Below the pieces are notes generated by a model. That model had not been told where the DNA came from, ran no database searches, and saw only the letters and a program-made list of their open reading frames with translations. The translations under genes were made by a program, and so were the position numbers. A stretch of 41,177 nucleotides of DNA from a virus, in the IMG/VR virus record IMGVR_UViG_3300020451_000410, positions 1-41,177 of that record; one strand, written 5' to 3'. Positions 21,327 to 29,210 of this stretch are shown here, in pieces (the stretch's first letter is position 1; each line of letters starts with the position of its first letter).

Positions 21327-22065
21327 TAGTCAAGTCAGAGATTTCCAACAAGGAATATTTGCATTTGATATAGATGACAAGTTCTTTACCTACTTTCCGA
21401 ATAGTTGGCAAACAAAGGCAGGCGCCGAAGGCTGGCTTTTACATCAACGCAACAGGATTTACCTGCGACTATATGTGTTCATAGATTCAGTTCTAGAACG
21501 ACACTATTCAGGTAAGATAGGGTTTAAAGACCCAGTTGTAATATGGTCAAATATAGAAAAAGGCCATTTTAATATACACCCTGGCACTAACAGAGTAGTA
21601 TTAAAAATGCTTTTACCTGAAGTTAGAATGGTTGGTTGGGTTGTTGACCCAAGTTGCTATAATCGAAAGGAGTATAAAGGTATTTTTAATAACATTCAAC
21701 CTATAAAGAGAGGCAAAGATAATAATAAAAAGATTCTTTGGCAAGCTTTGCATAGGACGGGTAGAGACGACCCCAAGTCTCAAAGAGAAGCTGAAGACCA
21801 GTATGATTTCTCTATGACTTCTGACATATATTTAGGAAACGAGTTATATGATACAAAAGATAGAAAAAGAAACTGGGAATATATGCAGAAACAGTATGGT
21901 TTTTCTTGTTATATTGGGGATAAATTTATTTACGATATAGGCACACCATCAGCTAAGTATGATTTTGATACTACAGCTGGTATATATCAAGCCTTTTTAC
22001 ATCATTTCTTTGATTTTCCTTTAGAGAGATGGGATAAACTTTATTTTAGGAGAATTGATGATTGA
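21316..22065 (+). CDS. Unknown protein
   Basis: 249 residues, rich in aromatic residues, no membrane segment. The N-terminus (FQQGIFAFDIDDKFFTYFP) looks like beta-strands; later KLYF and ILWQALHRTGRDDPKSQ stretches give no recognisable motif. It overlaps the helicase and the MazG gene and so belongs to the replication unit. Function unknown. Confidence 0.6.
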   Translation: MIFNSQVRDFQQGIFAFDIDDKFFTYFPNSWQTKAGAEGWLLHQRNRIYLRLYVFIDSVLERHYSGKIGFKDPVVIWSNIEKGHFNIHPGTNRVVLKMLLPEVRMVGWVVDPSCYNRKEYKGIFNNIQPIKRGKDNNKKILWQALHRTGRDDPKSQREAEDQYDFSMTSDIYLGNELYDTKDRKRNWEYMQKQYGFSCYIGDKFIYDIGTPSAKYDFDTTAGIYQAFLHHFFDFPLERWDKLYFRRIDD

Positions 22066-22306
22066 TTATAATACACACTTACTAATTGTTGCAATGGAGG
22101 AAGCTGGAGAGTTTATTCAGGCTTGTTCCAAAGTATATAGACATAATGGAGGCGAACACGAAGTAAAATGTTTGTCAGAAGAAGTTGGAGATGTACAAGC
22201 ACTAATAAACTTATTAACTGAGAAAGGGCTAATAGATTTAAATATAGCTAATAATAAAAGAATAGCAAGAGAATATAAATTGAGAGAACAAGATGAAAGC
22301 AGGTAA
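22058..22306 (+). CDS. mazG: MazG-like nucleotide pyrophosphohydrolase
   Basis: 82 residues, a single all-alpha MazG-type domain. The Mg2+-binding motifs are visible: EEAGE (E14, E15, E18) and EEVGD (41-45). These enzymes hydrolyse (d)NTPs to monophosphates; phage MazG proteins have been suggested to affect ppGpp or to adjust the dNTP pool to the phage's base composition. The ATG at 22058 has AGGAG 5 bases upstream. It overlaps its neighbours by 8 and 14 bases. Confidence 0.8.
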   Translation: MIDYNTHLLIVAMEEAGEFIQACSKVYRHNGGEHEVKCLSEEVGDVQALINLLTEKGLIDLNIANNKRIAREYKLREQDESR

Positions 22307-22655
22307 AATTTGGGGACAAACAGAACTAGTCCATGCAAATGGAGTTCTAGAGTTTCACAGAATAGAATACAAAGCAGGGTTTAAATGTTCCGAACACCTG
22401 CATGAATTTAAATGGAACGGATTTTATGTCGAAAGTGGTAAAATGTTAATTAGAGTCTGGCAAAATGATTATGACTTAGTTGATGAAACAATATTAGGCC
22501 CAGGCGACTTTACACAAGTTAAGCCAGGAGTAATACATCAATTTGAGGGAATAGAGCCAGGAGTAGCATTTGAACTATATTGGGCAGAATTTAATCACAA
22601 CGATATACAAAGGAGGACAGTCGGTGGCGAAAATTGGAAAAGTAACAAAGGTTAA
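22293..22655 (+). CDS. Cupin-domain protein
   Basis: 120 residues forming one conserved beta-barrel. Motif 1 is around CSEHLHEFKWNGFYVESGK (H-x-H and E) and motif 2 around GDFTQVKPGVIHQFEG (P-x-G-x-x-H). Three histidines and a possible glutamate could bind a metal. Small cupins may be isomerases, dioxygenases or simply sugar/ligand-binding proteins. No substrate can be deduced from the neighbours. Overlaps MazG and the next gene. Confidence 0.78.
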   Translation: MKAGKIWGQTELVHANGVLEFHRIEYKAGFKCSEHLHEFKWNGFYVESGKMLIRVWQNDYDLVDETILGPGDFTQVKPGVIHQFEGIEPGVAFELYWAEFNHNDIQRRTVGGENWKSNKG

Positions 22656-22923
22656 TCCAGTCGCAAAACACTCCAGAAATAAGAGTGGCGCTGGTGCACA
22701 TAAGTCCAAAAAAGACTATGACAGGAAACAAATAAAAGCAATGGATAAAGCAGATAGAGTAATAACAGGGATAGAACTCCCAGAAGAATCAATAGCAAGT
22801 AAATTAGATAGACTCGTACTGCTTGAAAATATGCAAGAACATTGTAATAATCCTAGTATTTGGTTTTCCTATGAGGAAGAAATTCAACTAATAAAAAAGG
22901 AGTTACAAGATGTTGATTTTTGA
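22624..22923 (+). CDS. Unknown basic protein
   Basis: 99 residues from a GTG with AGGAGG about 7 bases upstream. The first 40 residues are strongly basic (KHSRNKSGAGAHKSKKDYDRK), the rest helical and acidic. The tail may bind nucleic acid or a protein partner. I do not recognise a family. Overlaps the cupin gene by 32 bases and the deformylase gene by 14. Confidence 0.6.
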   Translation: MAKIGKVTKVNPVAKHSRNKSGAGAHKSKKDYDRKQIKAMDKADRVITGIELPEESIASKLDRLVLLENMQEHCNNPSIWFSYEEEIQLIKKELQDVDF

Positions 22924-23344
22924 TAAGAAAATATTAAGAAAAAAGTCTTTGCCATGGAAGGGCACAGATGAAGAATTAGAAAAGTTAGTAGACGACATGG
23001 GCGAGACTATGGAAGCAAATAAAGGTATAGGTATATCTGCAATACAGATAGGAGTACCTGTACGAGTATTTTTAGCAGAATACAAGTTGTTTGTAAATCC
23101 ACAAGTAAAAAATCTAAGTCCTTATAAAAAGAAACATTGGGAACAATGTTTAAGTTGTCCAAATCTAAATGTTAGAACTAGTAGACACCATTCTATTACC
23201 ATGAAATATGACACGATTGAAAATGGTGAGTGGGTGAATAAAGAAGAAACATTTAAGGATTGGAGTGCAGTTGTAGTTCAACATGAATACGACCACTTAA
23301 ACGGATTTTTAATTGAAGATAGAGGGAAGTGTTATCGTGGCTAG
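22910..23344 (+). CDS. def: Peptide deformylase
   Basis: 144 residues with all three deformylase motifs: I, GIGISAIQIG (39-48); II, EQCLS with metal ligand C80; III, QHEYDHLNG with ligands H125 and H129 and catalytic E126. The enzyme removes the formyl group from the first methionine of new proteins at the ribosome exit. Marine phages often carry a short form with little C-terminal extension, as here. It pairs logically with bS21 as a translation-related gene, though the two lie in different operons. Overlaps its neighbours by 14 and 8 bases. Confidence 0.93.
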   Translation: MLIFDKKILRKKSLPWKGTDEELEKLVDDMGETMEANKGIGISAIQIGVPVRVFLAEYKLFVNPQVKNLSPYKKKHWEQCLSCPNLNVRTSRHHSITMKYDTIENGEWVNKEETFKDWSAVVVQHEYDHLNGFLIEDRGKCYRG

Positions 23345-23894
23345 TGATAGAATAAGTAGAGAAACTGCAGAAGTAATACCGTTACCACCACATACGTGGT
23401 ATATAAGGACTGTAAAGTGGGTTTTAGACCAACCTAAAGTTAAAGAAAATATTACAAGTGTTCCTTTGAATGAGCCTCTGCTTAAGTCTTTAAAAGAGCA
23501 TGGCATGAAAGCACCTGTACTATGTATGCCCAACTGGTATCCAATCGCTGGAAGTCAGAGAATGAGGGCTATGTACGAGATAGTTAATAACCCACAAGCA
23601 ACTGATAGAGATTTAGCAATCGGTGACCAAGAAATAAGAGTTTGTCGTATCAATAAAGAATATTGGCTCTTATGGTATTTATGGGGAGATAAACTATTTA
23701 GAGATAAAGCGGTAGCTGTGTATTTTCAGATGTTAGAATTAGTCTGGAAGTCACGTTACTATGAAGATGATACAGACCCAAGTGGTGTAAAAATGACAGA
23801 TTTTGAAAAATTAGGAGACGAGTTAGAATGGAAACACAAAAGTACACTTGGAATTGAAAGAATTAAATCAATGGAAAGAAAAAATAATACTTGA
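23337..23894 (+). CDS. ParB/sulfiredoxin-like protein
   Basis: 185 residues from a GTG (RBS AGAGGGA). The segment VPLNEPLLKSLKEHGMKAPVLCM, followed by YPIAGSQRMRAMYEI, matches the ParB N-terminal domain (strand, helix, G-x-x-R-x-x-A box), a fold that binds CTP or acts as a nuclease or kinase in phage proteins. A C-terminal part has no known motif. Its TGA stop lies inside the TTGACA of the next promoter. Role unknown, possibly DNA modification or regulation. Confidence 0.7.
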   Translation: MASDRISRETAEVIPLPPHTWYIRTVKWVLDQPKVKENITSVPLNEPLLKSLKEHGMKAPVLCMPNWYPIAGSQRMRAMYEIVNNPQATDRDLAIGDQEIRVCRINKEYWLLWYLWGDKLFRDKAVAVYFQMLELVWKSRYYEDDTDPSGVKMTDFEKLGDELEWKHKSTLGIERIKSMERKNNT

Positions 23895-23919
23895 CACAAG
23901 GTTAAATTTCTTGTATAAT
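23880..23919 (+). promoter_or_regulatory. Sigma70 promoter for primase/polymerase unit
   Basis: AAAAATAATACTTGACA at 23880-23896 (two differences from the common 17-mer), 17-bp spacer, TATAATATA from 23914. Predicted +1 is near 23926, leaving a leader of only about 9 nt without a ribosome binding site before the ATG at 23935. Confidence 0.87.
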
Positions 23920-23934
23920 ATATAATATAGAAAA

Positions 23935-24777
23935 ATGATAGCAATAGATTTATTAACGGAAAAGCAAATACCATTTACTGTCAAAGGGCAGGACGCTATC
24001 ATATCATGCCTAAATCCTGAGCATGATGATACTAACCCAAGTCTTAGAGTAGACAAAGTAACAGGCATGATGCACTGTTTCTCATGTGGGTTTAAAGGTA
24101 ACCTATTTACACACTTCGGTGCACCAGAGAGTCCACTAGAAGTAAAGATACACAGAATTAAAGAAAAGATTGCAAAAACCAAATCAGAAACCGTAGGTAT
24201 TCAACTCCCAGAAGACCGCATAGAATGGAAAGGTGGTCCGTATAGAAACATATCTGAGAAAACTCTTAAGATATGGCAAGCCTTCACTTGGAATGTTCCA
24301 AAGTTTGAAGGACGGATTATCTTTCCCATTCGCGACCTAACAGGTAGAACGGTTGCACTCTTAGGGAGAATGATTGCTGGAGGCGTAGGAGCAGATAAGT
24401 ATTATATTTACCCAAGCGGGGTAAAGATGCCGTTTACACCAGCAAAAGTAAAACCAATAAACAATAGAGTAATATTGGTAGAAGGAATTTTTGATTGTCT
24501 CAATTTATGGGACAATGGTTTGAAAAACACAGTTTGCTGTTTCGGAACACAACAAATGGACTGGTACAAACTATCCCTGCTCAAACTACAAGGAGTGCAG
24601 GGAATTGATATTATGTTTGATGGCGACGAAGCAGGTCAAAAAGCAGCAGAACAAATTAAAACAATAGCTGAGAAGATGGAACTCTCAGTACAAAAAATTA
24701 CTTTGAGAGATGGAGCAGACCCAGGAGGTATGACTCCACACCAAATAAGCAAAGTAAAGGAACGATTATATGGATAG
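23935..24777 (+). CDS. DNA primase (CHC2 zinc finger and Toprim)
   Basis: 280 residues. The CHC2-type zinc finger uses C25, H30, C48 and C51 (SCLNPEH...CFSCG). The Toprim domain has VILVEGIFDCL with E183 and IMFDGDEAGQKAA with D229 and D231, which bind the catalytic metals. It makes RNA primers for lagging-strand synthesis and should act with the DnaB-like helicase at 19965. It is about half the length of host DnaG because the helicase-binding C-terminus is absent; small primases of this kind are common in phages. Nearly leaderless message. Overlaps the next gene by 8 bases. Confidence 0.92.
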   Translation: MIAIDLLTEKQIPFTVKGQDAIISCLNPEHDDTNPSLRVDKVTGMMHCFSCGFKGNLFTHFGAPESPLEVKIHRIKEKIAKTKSETVGIQLPEDRIEWKGGPYRNISEKTLKIWQAFTWNVPKFEGRIIFPIRDLTGRTVALLGRMIAGGVGADKYYIYPSGVKMPFTPAKVKPINNRVILVEGIFDCLNLWDNGLKNTVCCFGTQQMDWYKLSLLKLQGVQGIDIMFDGDEAGQKAAEQIKTIAEKMELSVQKITLRDGADPGGMTPHQISKVKERLYG

Positions 24778-25303
24778 TGAAAAGTTACAAAAAGCAATCT
24801 TTGGATTGCATACTCGTAGATTTGGCACAACTGCCGAGATTATGATTAAGAAGATAATAAATGCAACGGATAGCGATCAGTTATCATTCGACTTATTTGA
24901 TAAAGTTGATAGTAATAGAATCGAAGTTAAATTTTCACGAGTACAAAAGAAAGCAGAATTGAAGATAACGGACAGTAATTTGTTCAAAGCTTTACAATGC
25001 GAAGCCAACCGTGATATTATGTATCATGAATGGCAAGATTACGACTGGGATAGTAATATTCAACAAGTCAAAAAAGAATTTTTTGATATTCTTTTTTACG
25101 GAGTATTTTTTAAAGATATGATACTAATATTCAAGGTAAAAGCCGAAGAAATTGGAAACAATATGAGATACTCCGATAAGCAACATAGCGGTAATACAGG
25201 TGAGGGACAGTTTCATTTAAACCCCCAAACTTTTAAATATCATCTGGATAACCATTTATACAAAACATTAACTTATGGAGAATTATTAGAATGGCTGAAG
25301 TAG
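24770..25303 (+). CDS. Unknown protein, possible PD-(D/E)XK-type fold
   Basis: 177 residues between primase and polymerase. RRFGTTAEIMIKKIINATDS, then FDLFD...NRIEVKFSRV (about residues 41-59), looks like the helix plus D...E-x-K core of restriction-like nucleases, but the match is short. The centre (WQDYDWDSNIQQVKKEFFDILFYGVFF) is aromatic-rich. If a nuclease, it could process replication or recombination intermediates. Overlaps both neighbours (8 and 13 bases). Uncertain. Confidence 0.5.
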   Translation: MDSEKLQKAIFGLHTRRFGTTAEIMIKKIINATDSDQLSFDLFDKVDSNRIEVKFSRVQKKAELKITDSNLFKALQCEANRDIMYHEWQDYDWDSNIQQVKKEFFDILFYGVFFKDMILIFKVKAEEIGNNMRYSDKQHSGNTGEGQFHLNPQTFKYHLDNHLYKTLTYGELLEWLK

Positions 25304-27552
25304 CACTTATAGAAACTAAGCCGTCAAGTACAAACTTTGATAAATATTTCGAGTTTGAATTTGACCGTTTTGCACTATGTTCTGATAGTTCAGTACAGAA
25401 AGTTCTAAAGAAAGATGTTGATTTAGAGTTAGATACTGATAGTTATTCTTGGATAATTTTAGTAGGTGCAGAAGCATTTAAACAGTATACTAGAAAGACA
25501 TCAGTTACAGAATACAATGGTAAGATAATAGACGAGAAGTTTCTCGCACTTATTAACCCTGCTATTATTAAATTTAAACCTGAAGCTAAGAAATCCTTTG
25601 AAGAAGCTGTAGAAAGTATCTCAGGATATGTTAGTGGAGAACTGAAAATTGAAAAACTATCGGAAGATAAATGTTATGGCATACAAGACAAAGAAACAGC
25701 AATGGACTTTTTACAACAGGCTTTGGACGCCCCTAGACCTTACATCGCTCTTGACTCAGAAACGAGTGCGTTATATTGTAGGGACGGCTATATGCTTGGA
25801 TTTTCTATGTCTTATGAGCCTGATCACGGTGTATATGTTGACTGCGACATAATTGATGAAGAAGTCGAAGCAAAAATGCAGGAACTGTTCAACAAAAAGA
25901 CAGTAGTATTTCACAATGCGAAGTTCGATTTACAATGGTTTATATATCATTTTAACTTCGAGTTTCCAAACTTCGAAGATACAATGCTTATGCATTATAT
26001 GTTTGATGAAAACCCTGGTACTCACGGTCTAAAACAACTAGCGATGAATCATACTCCTTACGGAGATTATGAGAAACCACTAGAAGACTGGGGTATAGAG
26101 TACCGAAGAAAACATGGCATACTAAAAGAAGCTTTTAGTTATGACTTGATACCTTTTGATGTAATGAAAGACTATGCGGCAATGGACGCAGTAGTAACAT
26201 TTCTATTATATGAAAAGATGAGAGCTGCAATTGAGAAGAACTCTAGACTCTTATGGGTTTATGAGAATATTCTTCTTGAAGGTTGCAACTTTCTAAGACA
26301 AGTTGAAAATAATGGAGTACCTTTCGACCGAGCGCGACTAGAGTTTGCGCAAGGTGTAATGCAGGAAGATATAGAGAAAGCAGTTGCAGAACTATACGAA
26401 TTTCCTGAAGTGAGACTTTTTGAGAAAGGACAGGGTAAAGATTTTAACCCTAACTCTACAGTTCAACTTCGTTCCCTTTTGTTTGATTATATCAATCTAA
26501 CCCCAACGGGTAAGAAAACGGGCACAGGTGCTCATAGTACTGATGCGGAAGTCTTAGGACAACTTGCAGAAGAACACGCAGTACCTAAACATATTCTCGA
26601 AATACGACAGAAGAATAAAATAAAGAATACCTATCTTGATAAGATTATTCCTAATCTTGATAGAGATAGTAGACTTCGTACAGGTTTTAACCTGCACGGC
26701 ACTACTTCAGGTAGACTTTCTTCTAGTGGTAAATTGAATATGCAACAGTTGCCTAGAGATAATCCAACTGTTAAAGGTTGTATTAAAGCAAGAGAAGGAC
26801 ATAAAATCGTCTCTATGGACTTAACAACGGCAGAAGTGTATGTTGCTGCTGTTTTGGCGAAAGACGTAGGACTGCAACAGGTATTCAAAGATGGAGGCAA
26901 CTTCCATTCGAGTATCGCAAAGCAAGTCTTTAAACTACCATGTGAAGTTGACCAGGTAGACGAGCTTTACGGAGCTCAGCGTCAACAGGCGAAAGCTGTT
27001 ACATTCGGAATAATGTACGGCGCCGGGCCTGCAAAAATTTCATGGCAAGTTTCGAAGGACTCTGGTAAAGAGTTCTCAATGCAAGAAGCACAGAGAGTTA
27101 TACGAGAATATTTCCAATCATTCCCTAATCTGAAAAAGTGGTTAGACGAGTGCGGGGCTTTTATTAAGTCCAATGCATTTATCTATTCACAGTTCGGAAG
27201 GAAGCGTAGGCTTCCCAATGCTAAATCACGAGATAAAGGTATTGCGTCTCACGAAGTAAGGTCTGGTATTAACTTTCTTGTCCAATCAGTCGCATCAGAC
27301 ATAAACCTATTGGGTGCGATTGACATGCAACACTACATCAATAGAAACGGAATGAACTCCAAAATTTTCGGACTTGTGCATGATTCCATTCTGGCAGAAG
27401 TACCCGAAGATGAGATGGAGGTCTATTGTACTAACCTGAAATCCTTTGTCCAAAAAGATAGAGGCTTTTCAATACCCGGCTGCCCTGTGGGTTGCGACTT
27501 CGAAGTAGGAGAAGATTACTCATTCGGTAAGTGGGATAAATTTTATAAATAA
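25291..27552 (+). CDS. polA: Family A DNA polymerase with 3'-5' exonuclease
   Basis: 753 residues. Exonuclease motifs: ALDSETSA (D155, E157), FHNAKFD (207-213), YAAMDAV (D299). Polymerase motif A is SMDLTTAEVYVAA (D510, E515), motif B RQQAKAVTFGIMYG (K568, F572, Y576) and motif C FGLVHDSILAEV. F572 corresponds to Phe762 of E. coli Pol I. Motif C has Ser where many enzymes have Glu. There is no 5'-nuclease domain; that activity is encoded at 40066. The first 145 residues are extra; ILVGAEAFKQYT...NGKII...INPAIIKF weakly recalls uracil-DNA glycosylases. This is the replicative polymerase. Confidence 0.95.
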   Translation: MAEVALIETKPSSTNFDKYFEFEFDRFALCSDSSVQKVLKKDVDLELDTDSYSWIILVGAEAFKQYTRKTSVTEYNGKIIDEKFLALINPAIIKFKPEAKKSFEEAVESISGYVSGELKIEKLSEDKCYGIQDKETAMDFLQQALDAPRPYIALDSETSALYCRDGYMLGFSMSYEPDHGVYVDCDIIDEEVEAKMQELFNKKTVVFHNAKFDLQWFIYHFNFEFPNFEDTMLMHYMFDENPGTHGLKQLAMNHTPYGDYEKPLEDWGIEYRRKHGILKEAFSYDLIPFDVMKDYAAMDAVVTFLLYEKMRAAIEKNSRLLWVYENILLEGCNFLRQVENNGVPFDRARLEFAQGVMQEDIEKAVAELYEFPEVRLFEKGQGKDFNPNSTVQLRSLLFDYINLTPTGKKTGTGAHSTDAEVLGQLAEEHAVPKHILEIRQKNKIKNTYLDKIIPNLDRDSRLRTGFNLHGTTSGRLSSSGKLNMQQLPRDNPTVKGCIKAREGHKIVSMDLTTAEVYVAAVLAKDVGLQQVFKDGGNFHSSIAKQVFKLPCEVDQVDELYGAQRQQAKAVTFGIMYGAGPAKISWQVSKDSGKEFSMQEAQRVIREYFQSFPNLKKWLDECGAFIKSNAFIYSQFGRKRRLPNAKSRDKGIASHEVRSGINFLVQSVASDINLLGAIDMQHYINRNGMNSKIFGLVHDSILAEVPEDEMEVYCTNLKSFVQKDRGFSIPGCPVGCDFEVGEDYSFGKWDKFYK

Positions 27553-27554
27553 AA

Positions 27555-27713
27555 ATGGAACGCATAAAACAAACAGCTGGTTGTTTGTACAGAACTTTTC
27601 GCGTTAATAAAAATAACCTAAAAGTCTACACAGTAGATGAATGGGCAACATTTATATTAGCAATTTTTGTGTTCGGTACAATGTATGTCAGCTTAGCAAA
27701 TATAGGATTATAA
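27555..27713 (+). CDS. Small single-pass membrane protein
   Basis: 52 residues. A basic N-terminal part (MERIKQTAGCLYRTFRVNK) is followed by one transmembrane helix, ATFILAIFVFGTMYVSLA (about 31-48). The ATG is two bases after the polymerase stop, and the gene fills the space to the next start. Function unknown. Confidence 0.55.
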   Translation: MERIKQTAGCLYRTFRVNKNNLKVYTVDEWATFILAIFVFGTMYVSLANIGL

Positions 27714-27723
27714 GGTAATGGAA

Positions 27724-28377
27724 ATGTTAAAAGGTAAAAAAGTAGCCGTAACAGGCCATACGAGCGGTATTGGTAAAGAAATTTATGATTACTGTATGTT
27801 TCACGGCGCAGAAGTGCGTGGTTATAGTAGGAGCAATGGCTTCAATCTATCAGATAGCGATGGAGACCATATTATTAACAATATTCTTCATTGGGACGCT
27901 GATATATTTTTTAATCATGCGTGGGTACCTCGAATACAGAACAAACTATTAAAAATTCTACATACACAATGGAAAAGTCGGGATAATAAAGTAATTATCA
28001 ATACGGGTTCAGCTACCTGTTATTTTAGTATAGGTGCAGACATATACGAAAGTGATAAAGCAGAACTCCGAGATTATTGTATTGCTTCGGCCCATGACTA
28101 TCCTTACAAAAATAAATGTCGTATTCATAATGTAAGTATGGGTTGGACTAACTCAGGAATACTAGATGGGGTTGAGGATAAAGAAGATTTTATTTCTCCC
28201 TATGAAGCTGCGTTAATTTTAATTAACTTAGTACAGCCTCAAAACTATGTTGTTTCTGAGATTTGTGTCAACGCACTCTTTAAGCCCATGAAAGACATGG
28301 TAGCAGTTAAGAATAAGGCAACAGCAAACGTTCTTGCGTCCTTACAGGGCAAAAGAACTGGAGGGCAAGGGGCGTAA
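27724..28377 (+). CDS. Short-chain dehydrogenase/reductase-like protein
   Basis: 217 residues with an SDR Rossmann fold. VAVTGHTSGIGKEI near the N-terminus is the dinucleotide-binding TGxxxGIG motif. The usual NNAG is replaced by FNHAW, a serine lies in NTGSATCYF, and YESDK gives the catalytic Y-x-x-x-K. It could oxidise or reduce a sugar, lipid or nucleotide-sugar hydroxyl. The start at 27724 has AGG 8 bases upstream; ATG 27718 is an alternative. The stop codon lies in the loop of the following terminator. Confidence 0.75.
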   Translation: MLKGKKVAVTGHTSGIGKEIYDYCMFHGAEVRGYSRSNGFNLSDSDGDHIINNILHWDADIFFNHAWVPRIQNKLLKILHTQWKSRDNKVIINTGSATCYFSIGADIYESDKAELRDYCIASAHDYPYKNKCRIHNVSMGWTNSGILDGVEDKEDFISPYEAALILINLVQPQNYVVSEICVNALFKPMKDMVAVKNKATANVLASLQGKRTGGQGA

Positions 28378-28391
28378 GCCCCCTGCTTTTT
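28368..28391 (+). terminator. Rho-independent terminator
   Basis: GGGGC (28369-28373), GTAA loop, GCCCC (28378-28382), then CTGCTTTTTA. The loop contains the TAA stop of the SDR gene. No clear promoter follows, so the genes from 28395 on must depend on read-through or an unrecognised promoter. Confidence 0.82.
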
Positions 28392-28394
28392 ATT

Positions 28395-29210
28395 ATGAGT
28401 ATAAAAGACCCAGTAGAAATAAATGTAAGTTTAGATGTTAATAAAACACTAAAAAGTACAGAAGAAATGGCGAAAGCAATAGAAAAGGCTGACCCAAGAA
28501 CTAATACATATATGCCTCTTAGTGCAGGTATTGAGTCAACTGCTGCATTAGTTTATGCGGCAAAAGACCCAAATTTACACGCATTCTGTGTGCATTGGTA
28601 TGAGCAACGATATGGAATGTTTGCAGACGCAATGGCGTTTTACACACAGAAACAAGCAGAATACTTTAACTTACCGTATGGTAATGATATGAGTATGCTT
28701 TCTTTGTTGCCACATACTAAAGAAGTACCAATTATAGTTAGTGGATTAAGTGCGTTTATGTCAGTAGTCACAGGACAACCTGGTGGCTTTAAATTAAAAT
28801 ATTTCATGATGGGAGCAAATTCAGAAGATGATATGCGTATGCGCTTACAGTTTAGAGAGTATAGAAAAATTTGTGCAACCTACTTAAGTGATTCGCTAGA
28901 CGGCTCGGGAGTTAAATTAGATGCAGTACGAGAAGTACCACAAATTATAAATCCTTTAGATTTCTTAACAAAAGCAGAATTATATGCTTTGATAGTAAGA
29001 GAAGCACCAGAAATGCTAGATTTAATATGGACTTGTTTTAACCCACAAGGAACTTTAAAGGAAAATGGCAAAATAGTAGGATATGTACCTTGCGGTAAAT
29101 GTTACAAGTGCATGGAATTAGAACAGGCTAAAAGAACAGCCGCAGATGCAGTATTCAGGCTACAGGAAGGAGAAAAGTACTTTAGTCGCATATTGAAGGA
29201 TATGGAATGA
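28395..29210 (+). CDS. QueC-like PP-loop ATPase
   Basis: 271 residues. The PP-loop reads LSAGIESTAAL at about 42-52, differing from the usual SGGxDS. The C-terminal zinc site TCFN...PCGKCYKCMELE matches the four-cysteine site of QueC, which makes preQ0 (7-cyano-7-deazaguanine) from CDG. In phages preQ0 can be used to modify DNA or tRNA. The other enzymes of that pathway (FolE, QueD, QueE, DpdA-like) are not in this window. The altered loop (A for G, E for D) leaves room for a different amidation or adenylation reaction. No ribosome binding site is obvious. Confidence 0.72.
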   Translation: MSIKDPVEINVSLDVNKTLKSTEEMAKAIEKADPRTNTYMPLSAGIESTAALVYAAKDPNLHAFCVHWYEQRYGMFADAMAFYTQKQAEYFNLPYGNDMSMLSLLPHTKEVPIIVSGLSAFMSVVTGQPGGFKLKYFMMGANSEDDMRMRLQFREYRKICATYLSDSLDGSGVKLDAVREVPQIINPLDFLTKAELYALIVREAPEMLDLIWTCFNPQGTLKENGKIVGYVPCGKCYKCMELEQAKRTAADAVFRLQEGEKYFSRILKDME

